From Campylobacter concisus (GTDB lineage Bacteria; Campylobacterota; Campylobacteria; Campylobacterales; Campylobacteraceae), in contig NZ_CP012541.1 in assembly GCF_001298465.1 (NCBI RefSeq), positions 930,001 to 994,000 of the forward strand: a DNA stretch of 64,000 nt, in the 5' to 3' direction. Within the stretch, counting starts at the first letter, position 1; each line of letters opens with the position of its first letter. The translations under genes were made by a program, and so were the position numbers. A model generated the notes under the pieces. The model searched no databases. It was not told the origin of the DNA and saw only the letters and a program-made list of their open reading frames with translations. Below, one piece after another: positions 1 to 7,772 of the stretch.

Positions 1-443
1 CAAACTACACCTATAATAAGTCAAAGATAAAAACTGGCAACCCAACGATAAATACGCCAAGAGGCCCTATGAAATTTAGTGAGACAAATCTTGGTAGACT
101 TGATGCAAAAAGCCTTACCGCAACGCCAGAGCACGCACTTCACGCCACGTTTACTTATAAGCCTGTAAAAAGCGTTAAAACATTTTTTGGCGCAAACTAT
201 GAGAGCAAGCTAACAAGCGTGAAATTTGGCCCTGGTAACAAAGTGAGTGAAAATGACAACAATTTACTCACATTTGATACAGGTGTAAGCTGGGATGCAA
301 ATAAACACCTAACACTTAGCCTAAATGCCTACAATATCTTTGATAAAGTAAGATACGATGAGGCGCTAGCAGACGACGGCAACTACTACTGGTATCCGCA
401 AGAGGGTAGGAGATTTTGGTTTAAGGTCGCTGCAAAATGGTAA
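1..443 (+). CDS. TonB-dependent outer-membrane receptor, C-terminal fragment (5' end outside window)
   Basis: The reading frame is open from base 3 to the TAA at 441-443, so this is the 3' end of a gene that starts before the window; the ATG at 69 is internal. The ~147 visible residues look like the last beta-strands of a TonB-dependent receptor: alternating aromatic/polar strands, a motif of the type LNAYNIFDKVRYDEA, and a terminal strand ending in aromatic Trp (..WFKVAAKW). Such receptors bring ferric siderophores or similar chelates across the outer membrane using TonB energy. The next gene overlaps it by 7 nt and encodes a probable periplasmic siderophore esterase, which supports a ferric-catecholate-type substrate (inference). 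Confidence 0.85.
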   Translation, partial: NYTYNKSKIKTGNPTINTPRGPMKFSETNLGRLDAKSLTATPEHALHATFTYKPVKSVKTFFGANYESKLTSVKFGPGNKVSENDNNLLTFDTGVSWDANKHLTLSLNAYNIFDKVRYDEALADDGNYYWYPQEGRRFWFKVAAKW

Positions 444-1264
444 GAGCGTTTAAATTTTTGCTTTTTACACTTGGAGTGACACAGACTTTGCACGCAGGAC
501 CCAGCCAAACACCTGAGCCACTTAGCCAAAAAGCTGCTAGTAAATTTGAAATTTCAACCTTTAAAATGAGCGCAAATGATGAAATTTATAAAATTTTCAC
601 AGCCAAGCTAAAGGGGCAAAATGAGTTTAAAAACGTGCTTTTCTTGCTTGATGCAAACGCCCAGTTCAACATGATATTAAATGAATTTGATGGTAAGGCT
701 GCACCGCTAATAATAGGCATAGGATATGACACAGACAAAAGCTACGAGGTAGAAAAACGCACAAGAGATCTCACGCCAAAAGCAAAGGGCGAGGAATTTG
801 ACAAAGGTGGCGGCGCAGATGCGTTTTACTATTTTTTGACAAGAAATTTAGTACCGCTAATCGATGAGAAATTTAACGTACAAGGTAGCCAAAAAAGCCT
901 TTATGGTCACTCTTTTGGTGGCCTTTTTACGCTTTATGCCATGCTTAAAAATGAGGGCATCTTTTCAAATTTCTTTATCGCTTCGCCATCTCTTTGGTGG
1001 GGTGAATCTGAAATTTTAAAGCAAAATGTGAGCGAGGGTAAATTTAAAGAGAAACTAAAGGCTAAATTTGTCTTTCTCAGCGTTGGCGAGCTTGAAAAGA
1101 GAAAGGGCAAAACCGACAAACCTGGCATTTTAAAAACAAGCGATCTAGCCCAAATTTTAAAACAAAGTGGCGTAAATTCTCACTTTGAGTTTTACAAAGG
1201 GCAAACCCATGGCAGCGTCATACCTCTAAATTTAAAAGAGCTTTTAAAATATCTAAAGGATTAA
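437..1264 (+). CDS. Periplasmic alpha/beta hydrolase, siderophore esterase-like (IroE/Cee type)
   Basis: 275-residue protein with a cleavable signal peptide (hydrophobic FKFLLFTLGVTQTLHA, cleavage near residue 20). The nucleophile elbow GHSFGG gives Ser159, and THGSV near residue 258 supplies the probable catalytic His. An upstream IIGIGYDTD strand and RTRDLTP loop are typical of the esterase-D/IroE family. Family members hydrolyse the trilactone of enterobactin-like siderophores; Campylobacter Cee is a periplasmic example. The start overlaps the TonB receptor stop by 7 nt, so the two are probably co-transcribed and act on one ligand: import, then hydrolysis to release iron. Substrate identity is inferred from context; a generic esterase is the alternative. 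Confidence 0.75.
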   Translation: MVRAFKFLLFTLGVTQTLHAGPSQTPEPLSQKAASKFEISTFKMSANDEIYKIFTAKLKGQNEFKNVLFLLDANAQFNMILNEFDGKAAPLIIGIGYDTDKSYEVEKRTRDLTPKAKGEEFDKGGGADAFYYFLTRNLVPLIDEKFNVQGSQKSLYGHSFGGLFTLYAMLKNEGIFSNFFIASPSLWWGESEILKQNVSEGKFKEKLKAKFVFLSVGELEKRKGKTDKPGILKTSDLAQILKQSGVNSHFEFYKGQTHGSVIPLNLKELLKYLKD

Positions 1265-1284
1265 AAATTTAAGGCTATTTTTGT

Positions 1285-1290
1285 TAAAAT
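1285..1290 (+). promoter_or_regulatory. -10 element (TAAAAT) just upstream of the S4-domain gene
   Basis: TAAAAT ends 7 bases before the ATG at 1298 and is preceded by a T-rich run, the usual Campylobacter upstream signature. Transcription would start at or within a base of the start codon. No Shine-Dalgarno is visible in the 7 bases between (ccgccgc). Together this suggests a leaderless mRNA. Confidence 0.4.
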
Positions 1291-1297
1291 CCGCCGC

Positions 1298-1543
1298 ATG
1301 AGAGTAGATAAATTTTTAAACGTAGTAAATATCACCAAAAGGCGTGCCGTTAGCGAAGATATGTGCAAAAGCGGTGTTGTGAGCATCAACGGCGTGCAGG
1401 CAAAAGCGGCAAAAGATGTTAAGGTTGGCGATGTGGTTAGCATCAAATTTCTAACGCGCGAGGCGAGATACGAGGTGCTAGCGATCCCAACTACAAAAAG
1501 CATACCAAAAAGCGCTCAAAACGAATATGTAAAAGAGCTTTGA
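1298..1543 (+). CDS. S4-domain RNA-binding protein (Hsp15/RqcP-like)
   Basis: 81 residues, almost all of it an S4 fold: it opens MRVDKFLNVVNITKRR, continues with the GVVSINGVQAK turn and ends with the VGDVVSIKF strand. Small stand-alone S4 proteins of this kind (Hsp15/HslR, RqcP) bind 50S subunits carrying stalled peptidyl-tRNA. The ATG is chosen because a -10 box lies directly upstream and no earlier in-frame start is credible. Its TGA overlaps the tsaE ATG (TGATG), so it leads the tsaE-lptB-rpoN run. The exact RNA ligand is not determined by sequence. Confidence 0.8.
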   Translation: MRVDKFLNVVNITKRRAVSEDMCKSGVVSINGVQAKAAKDVKVGDVVSIKFLTREARYEVLAIPTTKSIPKSAQNEYVKEL

Positions 1544-1941
1544 TGGTTTTTGAGCTTTTAGAAAATGAGCTTGATGAGCTTGTGCGAGTGCTTCCAAGAA
1601 GTGGCGTGGTGCTACTAAGTGGCGATCTAGCAAGTGGCAAAACGACGCTTGTAAAGGCGATCATCAAGGCTCATGGCATAGATGAGAGCGTGACGTCGCC
1701 GACATTTTCTTTGATGCAAATTTATGGTAAAGATATCTACCACTACGACATTTATCAGATCGGTTTTGACGGGATGGCAAAAAATGGCCTTTTTGAAAAT
1801 TTATTTGAAGAGGGGCTTCATCTAGTAGAGTGGGGCGATGAAAATTTAGAAAAAGCTCTAAAGAAAAACGGCGAGAGCTATACGATGATAAAAATTTCTC
1901 CTAGCAAAAATGGCAGAAAATACGAGGTTATAAGTGCATAA
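1543..1941 (+). CDS. tsaE: TsaE, ATPase for tRNA threonylcarbamoyladenosine (t6A37) synthesis
   Basis: About 132 residues, the usual TsaE length. Walker A loop SGDLASGKTTLVKAI lies near residue 28; the family signature TSPTF(S/T) follows, then a YHYDIYQI strand and HLVEWGDE, the conserved WPE/WGD segment. TsaE cooperates with TsaB and TsaD to put the threonylcarbamoyl group on A37 of ANN-decoding tRNAs. I prefer the ATG at 1543, which forms a TGATG overlap with the preceding stop, over the TTG one codon upstream. Translation is probably coupled to the S4 gene, and its own end overlaps the lptB GTG start by 8 nt. Confidence 0.93.
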   Translation: MVFELLENELDELVRVLPRSGVVLLSGDLASGKTTLVKAIIKAHGIDESVTSPTFSLMQIYGKDIYHYDIYQIGFDGMAKNGLFENLFEEGLHLVEWGDENLEKALKKNGESYTMIKISPSKNGRKYEVISA

Positions 1942-2662
1942 ACTAGAAGTAAAAGATCTAAAAAAGACGATTAAAAAAACTGAGATCATAAAAGGGATAT
2001 CTTTAGAGGTAAATAGTGGCGAAGTAGTAGGGCTTCTTGGGCCAAATGGTGCTGGAAAGACGACTACTTTTTATATGATTTGCGGACTCATCTCTCCAAC
2101 TAGCGGGGATGTCTTTTTGGATGATCAAAATATCACAAGTGTCCCACTTCACAAAAGGGCGCACCTTGGCATCGGTTATTTGCCGCAAGAATCAAGCATA
2201 TTTAAAGAGCTAAGCGTAGAAGAAAATTTACTTCTTGGAGCTGAAATTTTAGACCAAAATACGGAAGAGATCTCTAAAAAAGTAAATGAGATGCTAAATA
2301 TGTTAAACATTGAGCCTATTCGCCTAAGAAAGGGCGTTAGTCTAAGTGGTGGCGAGCGCAGACGCTGTGAGATCGCTAGAAGTCTCATCATAAAGCCAAA
2401 ATTTTTACTGCTTGATGAGCCATTTGCAGGCGTCGATCCTATCGCAGTTAGCGATATCCAAAGCATCGTTAGAGACCTTAAAAAGCTAGGCATCGGCGTT
2501 TTGATAACTGACCACAACGTCCGTGAGACACTAGCCATTTGCGACAGAGCCTACGTCATCAAAGATGGCTCGCTACTAGCAAGCGGCAGTGCGAGCGAAG
2601 TAGCAAACAACAAGCTCGTTAGAACGCACTATCTTGGCGAAGAATTTAAGCTACTTGAGTAG
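1934..2662 (+). CDS. lptB: LptB, LPS export ABC transporter ATPase
   Basis: 242 residues with Walker A GPNGAGKT (36-43), the family motif GIGYLPQESSIFKELSVEENL, signature LSGGERRRCEIAR, Walker B FLLLDEPFAGVDP and switch His in LITDHNVRET. The YLPQE..IF segment and ITDHNVRETL are diagnostic of LptB, which powers lipopolysaccharide/lipooligosaccharide extraction from the inner membrane with LptFG. It starts with GTG, overlapping tsaE by 8 nt. rpoN begins on the base after its TAG; lptB-rpoN adjacency is common in proteobacteria. Confidence 0.95.
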   Translation: MHKLEVKDLKKTIKKTEIIKGISLEVNSGEVVGLLGPNGAGKTTTFYMICGLISPTSGDVFLDDQNITSVPLHKRAHLGIGYLPQESSIFKELSVEENLLLGAEILDQNTEEISKKVNEMLNMLNIEPIRLRKGVSLSGGERRRCEIARSLIIKPKFLLLDEPFAGVDPIAVSDIQSIVRDLKKLGIGVLITDHNVRETLAICDRAYVIKDGSLLASGSASEVANNKLVRTHYLGEEFKLLE

Positions 2663-3916
2663 ATGATGCTAAGGCAAAAGCAAACTTTAGCTCCAAAGAT
2701 CAAACTAAACCAAACGCTGCGAAGCTGGCTTCCCATCCTTCAAAGCGGGCTTGATGAGCTAAAAGAGACGCTTGAGCCTTTTATAAAAGACAACCCATTT
2801 GCTACGATCGAACATAAAAATTTAGAAAAAAGCGAAAAAAAGCGAAATTTTTTTGAGCAAGTCAGTAAAAATTCAGTAAGTGAGAGCATCGAGGCTTTAA
2901 GCATTTATAAAGAAAGCCTCTATGAAAAGCTTATTAGTCAGATAAATCCACCACTTTTTCCCACGCAAAAGTCTCAAGATATCGCATATAAGATTATTGA
3001 GTGTTTAGATGACGAGGGTTATTTTTCCTATGATGATGAAAATTTTGCTGATTTTTGCGAGAGCGAAGTGGAGCGGGTTAGGGCGAGATTTGCCTACCTT
3101 GAGCCATGTGGAGTGGGCGCAAAGGATGTGAAAGAGAGCTTTTTGTTTCAGCTAAACGAAGCAGAGGCAAGTGATGAGATCATAGAGTGCGCGGAAAAGA
3201 TCATCTTAAATTTTGAAAATATAGAAAAGCTTAGAAAGCTTAAATTTTACGACGATGCGCTAAAGATCATAAAAAAATTTAAAAATCCACCAGCTATTGA
3301 GTATCTAGAAGAGGCTAGTCAAAAAGTACCTGACATCTTCGTGCTAAGCACTAGTAGTGGTATAAGCGTGCAGATAAATGACGACTATTATCCAGAAATT
3401 TCGATTGACACCGAAGGATTAGACGAGAAAGAGGTCTTTGTAAGCTCACGCATAAAAGAGGCAAGCGAGCTCATAGATGCCCTTGAAATGAGAAAATCAA
3501 CGCTTTATAAAATAGGGCTCATGATAGTTGAGTATCAGTACGACTACTTCTTGGGCGGCGATATAAAGCCTATGAAGCTAAAAGACCTAGCAGACGAGCT
3601 TGGGCGCAACCCATCAACCATATCAAGAGCGATCGCGAATAAATATCTAAGCTGCGCAAGAGGTACGGTCGCACTTAAAAATTTCTTTTCAACTGGCTTT
3701 GACGAGGAGACTTCAAACGCTGCAATAAAAGAATTTTTACTAGAGCTCATTAAAGGTGAAGACCATAAAAAGCCACTTTCTGATCTAAAAATTCAAGAAC
3801 TAATCCAAGCTAAATTTAACATCCAAATCGTTCGCCGAACCATTACAAAATACCGCAAAATTCTAAACATCGGCAGCTCTAGCCAGCGAAAAAGAGTCTA
3901 TCAGATAAACGGCTAA
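2663..3916 (+). CDS. rpoN: RNA polymerase sigma-54 factor RpoN
   Basis: 417 residues. Region I at the N terminus (LAPKIKLNQTLRSWLPILQSGLDEL) fits the Gln/Leu-rich activator-interacting segment. The core-binding region is in the middle, a helix-turn-helix follows (LADELGRNPSTISRAIANKYL), and the RpoN box VRRTITKYRK lies at 390-399, close to the consensus ARRTVTKYRE. In Campylobacter RpoN drives the middle flagellar genes (rod, hook, basal body) together with FlgSR. It begins directly after the lptB stop with a double ATG. It is shorter than the ~480-residue enteric protein, as usual for epsilonproteobacteria. Confidence 0.95.
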   Translation: MMLRQKQTLAPKIKLNQTLRSWLPILQSGLDELKETLEPFIKDNPFATIEHKNLEKSEKKRNFFEQVSKNSVSESIEALSIYKESLYEKLISQINPPLFPTQKSQDIAYKIIECLDDEGYFSYDDENFADFCESEVERVRARFAYLEPCGVGAKDVKESFLFQLNEAEASDEIIECAEKIILNFENIEKLRKLKFYDDALKIIKKFKNPPAIEYLEEASQKVPDIFVLSTSSGISVQINDDYYPEISIDTEGLDEKEVFVSSRIKEASELIDALEMRKSTLYKIGLMIVEYQYDYFLGGDIKPMKLKDLADELGRNPSTISRAIANKYLSCARGTVALKNFFSTGFDEETSNAAIKEFLLELIKGEDHKKPLSDLKIQELIQAKFNIQIVRRTITKYRKILNIGSSSQRKRVYQING

Positions 3917-4660
3917 CTACCACTCATTTACAGCAAAAAGTATGGCCTTACGCATCTGCGTAAAAAGCTCGTTACTAAGCTCTTCGTACTCTTTGCCATG
4001 TTTTTTATATTGTGCCATGCCCGCTGCATCGTCGTTCCAAGAGCCCATACCACCAAAGACATCAGCCAAGCTTGCCGCAGCAAAAAGAGCTAAATTTTTC
4101 TTTGGCATAAGCGGTGCATTAAATATCTTTTGATCATCATTGCTTGAAGATCTAAGTGATTTTAATGCCCTGCGAAAACACTCACCAAAATTCTCACACT
4201 CTATCTCATCTGCAAAGGTCGCTATCTTAGTAAGTATGGCCATAAAAGCCTCTGTGTTGTCGCTAAAATTTTCTAAATTTACATCTTTTTCAAGGCCAAA
4301 TTCTTTATATATTATGTCCCAGCCTCTTTGATTTTTGTTGTATTTCCAGTAGGGTACGAAGCAGCTCATGTGCTCTTTAAAAATGCAGATGATCGATTTT
4401 TTGGTAGAGTTTGAAAAGCTAAGCAATAAACGTTCATCTGATGAGCCAGTTAAATTTGCAGTGAGTCTTACATCGCTTAATCCAAGTTTTAATGCGTGCT
4501 CAAACCACTCATTTACGCCATTTGCCCTATGGCCTGAGAGAAAGTGAAAATTTATACTATTTTCGTAGTTAGTGCCATTATATAGGATAGGAGAATTTGA
4601 CTTTATGGCCTGCTTTATGGCAACAATAATGGCGCATATATTAAACATTTCACCATTCAT
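3917..4660 (-). CDS. Conserved hypothetical protein of unknown function
   Basis: About 247 residues; I do not recognise the family. There is no signal peptide or membrane segment. It contains a Cys-containing stretch (ICIFKEHMSCFVPYWKY), a Trp/Tyr-rich middle and a C-terminal Gly/Asp-rich loop (DVFGGMGSWNDDAAGM) followed by a helix. The ATG at 4660 is chosen because GGGAG lies 6 bases upstream; the earlier in-frame ATG at 4690 would translate through that Shine-Dalgarno. The stop abuts the convergent rpoN stop with no spacer. The J-domain gene upstream is on the same strand 38 nt away, so the two may form an operon. Confidence 0.7.
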   Translation of the reverse strand: MNGEMFNICAIIVAIKQAIKSNSPILYNGTNYENSINFHFLSGHRANGVNEWFEHALKLGLSDVRLTANLTGSSDERLLLSFSNSTKKSIICIFKEHMSCFVPYWKYNKNQRGWDIIYKEFGLEKDVNLENFSDNTEAFMAILTKIATFADEIECENFGECFRRALKSLRSSSNDDQKIFNAPLMPKKNLALFAAASLADVFGGMGSWNDDAAGMAQYKKHGKEYEELSNELFTQMRKAILFAVNEW

Positions 4661-4698
4661 CTTTGCTCCCTTTAATAGCCCTTGTGGCAAGCCGTGCT

Positions 4699-5529
4699 CT
4701 AGCCAACCATCACAAAATTTTCTTGATTTTTAAAGTATGGTTTTAGGCTCTCATAAGCAGATTGAATATTTTTAAATTTCTTTGCGTATTCTTCTTGTAT
4801 GAGAGGATTTTTGTTGGCATGCCTATCTGGGTGATAGATATTTACGAGCGAAAGGTAACTTTGTCTGATGGTTTCAAAGTCATCATTTTTTTTGCAACCC
4901 AAAATCCCAAAATTTTCCTCAAGCAAATTTGCAAGCACAGAAAATCTACTTACAAATTTAGATGAGCTTTTTATTTTTATGCCTTGTTTAAAGGCTTTGT
5001 AGTCTTTTTCATCATAGATAAAATTTACGCTAAATTTTGGGTAGCTTCTTTTGTAGAGTAGTTTGTTTAATGTGTTTATGTCGTTGTCATTTGAGATGGT
5101 GATGTTTAAAAAATCATCATTTTTGCTAAAAGCAACATTGCTTTTTACTAAACTCTCGCTGATGTAGCTAGCAAAATCTCTGCAAAGTGTATCTTTTAGT
5201 TCAAATTTGGCTTCATTTTTTACAAAATTTACATTTAGGCTAATGACTGGAGTTAGGGTATTTTTTTGAACAAAGCCAAGCTTTATGGTTTTATAGTTTG
5301 CAAAACGAATATCGAGCTTATCATCACTTTGCTTTTCATAAAGTTTTTTTATAAATTTTAAAAAGCACTTGCGTTGTGGGATCTCGCTCTCTTCGTAAAA
5401 CGAAATAACCTTATTTTTATTAGATAAAATTTTTGTAAAATTTCTGCTTATCATATCTCTAAGCTCACGAAACAAAGCGTCATTATCAGTTAAAATGCTT
5501 AGAGATTCTAATGTTTGCGTAACTTTCAT
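4699..5529 (-). CDS. Protein with a C-terminal J domain (DnaJ-like co-chaperone)
   Basis: 276 residues. The last ~70 form a J domain with the invariant HPD motif (VNIYHPDRHANKNP) between helices II and III and the closing SAYESLKPYF helix. The first ~200 residues match nothing I know: mixed alpha/beta, Lys/Asn/Asp rich, no zinc finger and no G/F region. J domains stimulate Hsp70 ATPase, so this is probably a specialised client adaptor for DnaK. C-terminal placement rules out a classical DnaJ/CbpA. The start has GGAG 6 bases upstream. No membrane segment. Confidence 0.8.
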   Translation of the reverse strand: MKVTQTLESLSILTDNDALFRELRDMISRNFTKILSNKNKVISFYEESEIPQRKCFLKFIKKLYEKQSDDKLDIRFANYKTIKLGFVQKNTLTPVISLNVNFVKNEAKFELKDTLCRDFASYISESLVKSNVAFSKNDDFLNITISNDNDINTLNKLLYKRSYPKFSVNFIYDEKDYKAFKQGIKIKSSSKFVSRFSVLANLLEENFGILGCKKNDDFETIRQSYLSLVNIYHPDRHANKNPLIQEEYAKKFKNIQSAYESLKPYFKNQENFVMVG

Positions 5530-5579
5530 TGCCTACTCCACATAAAATATTACATGTTTTAGCAATAAGCATTCCAAAT

Positions 5580-5765
5580 TTATATTTTTCTTATATCTTG
5601 GCCTTTAATGTACTCTGCAAATTCGTTTTTTAGTTTATTTTCTTTATACGAGATCGCCTCTTCTTTTGTATGAGAAACGGCTTCTTTTTGAGTTTTTTTG
5701 ATCTCACCTTGCTCTTTAGTAAGTTCTTTTTTTATCTCTTTTAAACTATCGAAAAAATCATTCAT
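5580..5765 (-). CDS. Small charged helical protein, unknown function
   Basis: 61 residues, strongly charged (Lys/Glu), with the pattern of a continuous amphipathic helix or coiled coil (FFDSLKEIKKELTKEQGEIKK..). There is no signal peptide or Cys. A good Shine-Dalgarno (AGGAG) sits 7 bases before the ATG, which supports real translation. It lies 50 nt upstream of the J-domain gene on the same strand. Function not recognised; a small partner of the J-domain protein is possible but only from position. Confidence 0.6.
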   Translation of the reverse strand: MNDFFDSLKEIKKELTKEQGEIKKTQKEAVSHTKEEAISYKENKLKNEFAEYIKGQDIRKI

Positions 5766-5875
5766 TTTTGCTCCTTTTGTTTTTATCGGATTTTACTAAA
5801 ACAGTTATAAAATTAAAATGAATACAATTTTTCTTTAAGGAAAGTTTAGCTAATATCTCGACTTAACTTTCTTGT

Positions 5876-5952
5876 GCGCTCGTAGCTCAGCTGGATAGAG
5901 CATTTGATTGCGGTTCAAAAGGTCAGAGATTCGAATTCTCTCGGGCGCACCA
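5876..5952 (+). tRNA. tRNA-Arg, anticodon GCG
   Basis: Complete 77-nt cloverleaf including encoded CCA. Acceptor gcgctcg pairs with cgggcgc (one G-T). D stem gctc/gagc, anticodon stem tttga/tcaaa with loop ttgcggt (positions 32-38, anticodon GCG), T stem agaga/tctct around ttcgaat. GCG decodes CGC and, by wobble, CGU arginine codons. Many bacteria read this box with an A34 (inosine) tRNA instead. A TACAAT -10-like hexamer lies at 5823-5828, about 50 bases upstream. Confidence 0.95.
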
Positions 5953-6023
5953 TCTTTTTAATTCTTAATGACAAACTTCATGATTTTTATAGTAAAATAA
6001 GCAAAAAAATTAAAAGAGAAAAA

Positions 6024-6758
6024 ATGGATTTTCAAAATATTCAAAAACAAATTTCGGTACTAAAAGAAAGTTTGACAGCATTAGAAGAAAATAGTGAGCA
6101 TGAGATCGGCTTGGCAGTTGGGGTTGTTGAGTTTAATAAAAACGCTGATGAACTTAAAAAAAAGCTTACAAATTTAAAAGGTGAAAGCGATTTTTTTAAA
6201 AGTGTCTTTAATACAGAGGATTATTATGAAAATATTAGTACTTATTTGGAACAGATAAAGAGAAGCTTAAATTATAAAATTGAGAAAAATGGTGTGAGCT
6301 TTAAGGCAAATGAAAATTTACAAGAAAGCTATGTTGCCATTTTAAATATAATAGAAATTTTGGTAGCAGAGTATCAAATACAAAACAAAAATAAAGCGAA
6401 AAATCTCTTTTCTAGGACAACAGACACTACTCAAATAAAATCAATACTTGCGGAGCTAAATACTCTACAAGAGCGCATACATAATGTTTTGCATATTCAT
6501 TCTAGGATAGTTTCAAATGTTATTTTGCAAAATTTTAAGATAATTTATACGTTCTTTTATAATTGTATTAAGGCTGCAAAGCAACGCAAAGATGAACTTT
6601 TACTGGTAGAGATCGCGGGTATAACTGATAAGATAATAACTATGATAAAACCAGTCTTTAGTGCAAAAATTTTAAATACAAATGAGCTTATTTATCACTA
6701 CTTAATCTTTGAGCTAAAAGAACTAAAAGCTTGTGCGATAGACGAGGAGCTAGTTTAA
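6024..6758 (+). CDS. Hypothetical helical protein, unknown function
   Basis: 244 residues. The start at 6024 has a purine-rich ribosome site (aaaagagaa); the longer open frame upstream runs back into the tRNA gene and is not coding. The first ~60 residues have heptad spacing (MDFQNIQKQISVLKESLTALEENSE), suggesting a coiled coil; the remainder is predicted mostly helical and Lys/Glu/Asn rich. No signal peptide, membrane span or recognised domain. It starts 71 nt after the tRNA with no clear promoter between them, so it may be read from the tRNA promoter. Its 3' end overlaps the convergent murG by 9 nt. Confidence 0.7.
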   Translation: MDFQNIQKQISVLKESLTALEENSEHEIGLAVGVVEFNKNADELKKKLTNLKGESDFFKSVFNTEDYYENISTYLEQIKRSLNYKIEKNGVSFKANENLQESYVAILNIIEILVAEYQIQNKNKAKNLFSRTTDTTQIKSILAELNTLQERIHNVLHIHSRIVSNVILQNFKIIYTFFYNCIKAAKQRKDELLLVEIAGITDKIITMIKPVFSAKILNTNELIYHYLIFELKELKACAIDEELV

Positions 6759-7772
6759 AATTTTATCAATTATCTCTTTTGCTCCATTTGGCAAAAGGAT
6801 CTCTTTTAGAGCTTTGCTGCTTTTGTTTAGATCAAAATTTTCTATCATTCTTATAACTTCGTTTTTATCTAAAATCTCGCCATCTTGGAGGCAAATCTCC
6901 GCTATGCCTTTATCTTTTAGAAATTTTGCATTGTAATATTGGTGATTACCAGCAGCATAAGGAAATGGTATAAAGATAGATGGTAGGGCATTTGCGCAAA
7001 GCTCCCAAAGTGAGCTAGCTCCTGCCCTTGAGATAGCAAGATCGGCCTCGCTCATCTTCTTCTCTACCTCTTTACTAAATTCAAAAATTTCTAGATTTGT
7101 TTCATTAAAACCAAGTTCATCATATCTTTTTTTAAGTTCATCAAAACCATTTTTGCCACATTGATGAATTATCTTTATGCCTTTTTCTTTAAGATATGGA
7201 GCTAAATTTATAGCTAGCTCGTTTATCGCTTTTGCACCTTGTGAGCCACCTAAAAACAAAATGGTCTTTAGCTCATTTCTCATCCTCGCACTATCAAAAA
7301 ATTTCTTTGCAACGGGATAAGGGTAGGGCGAAATTTCATCATAAGAGCTAAAAAAGCCTTTTGCGTAGGGTTTTAAAATTTTATTTAATTTGCCCATTAC
7401 GGCATTTTGTTCGTGGATAAAAAGTGGTATTTTTGAGATGATAGCTGCGATAGCTGCTGGTGCTGCTGAGTAGCCACCAACACTAATGACTGTTTTAACG
7501 CTATTTTCTTTAAAAATTTTCTTGCATTTTAGAGCTAGGCTTATGATGTTTACTAGAGATTTTAGTTTTGCTAAACCTCTTTTATTTACCACGCCGCTAC
7601 TTGGTAGAAAAAATTTTTGTAAAAATTTCTCATCATTTTCAAACCAAAATTTATCTTGACCGCTAGTTGAGCCGATAAATATAGGCTTTATGTCTCGTTC
7701 ATTTAGCTCCTCACAAAAGCTTCTTGCGATCGCTAAATGCCCACCAGTGCCTCCACCGCAAATAACTATCAT
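6750..7772 (-). CDS. murG: MurG, lipid II-forming N-acetylglucosaminyltransferase
   Basis: 340 residues, GT28 family. The N-terminal GGGTGGHLAIA loop, the central HEQNAVMGKLN motif and the C-terminal SRAGASSLWELCA with FIPFPYAAGNHQYYNA match MurG acceptor- and UDP-GlcNAc-binding segments. The enzyme transfers GlcNAc to lipid I on the cytoplasmic face of the inner membrane. Its ATG overlaps the ftsW stop (ATGA), so the two are translationally coupled: MurG makes lipid II, FtsW polymerises it at the septum. Confidence 0.96.
   Translation of the reverse strand: MIVICGGGTGGHLAIARSFCEELNERDIKPIFIGSTSGQDKFWFENDEKFLQKFFLPSSGVVNKRGLAKLKSLVNIISLALKCKKIFKENSVKTVISVGGYSAAPAAIAAIISKIPLFIHEQNAVMGKLNKILKPYAKGFFSSYDEISPYPYPVAKKFFDSARMRNELKTILFLGGSQGAKAINELAINLAPYLKEKGIKIIHQCGKNGFDELKKRYDELGFNETNLEIFEFSKEVEKKMSEADLAISRAGASSLWELCANALPSIFIPFPYAAGNHQYYNAKFLKDKGIAEICLQDGEILDKNEVIRMIENFDLNKSSKALKEILLPNGAKEIIDKILN

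Noticed and set aside
5904-6023. Upstream extension of the 6024-6758 gene to a start inside the tRNA
   Set aside because: The extension is tRNA sequence; ATG 6024 has a purine-rich ribosome site.
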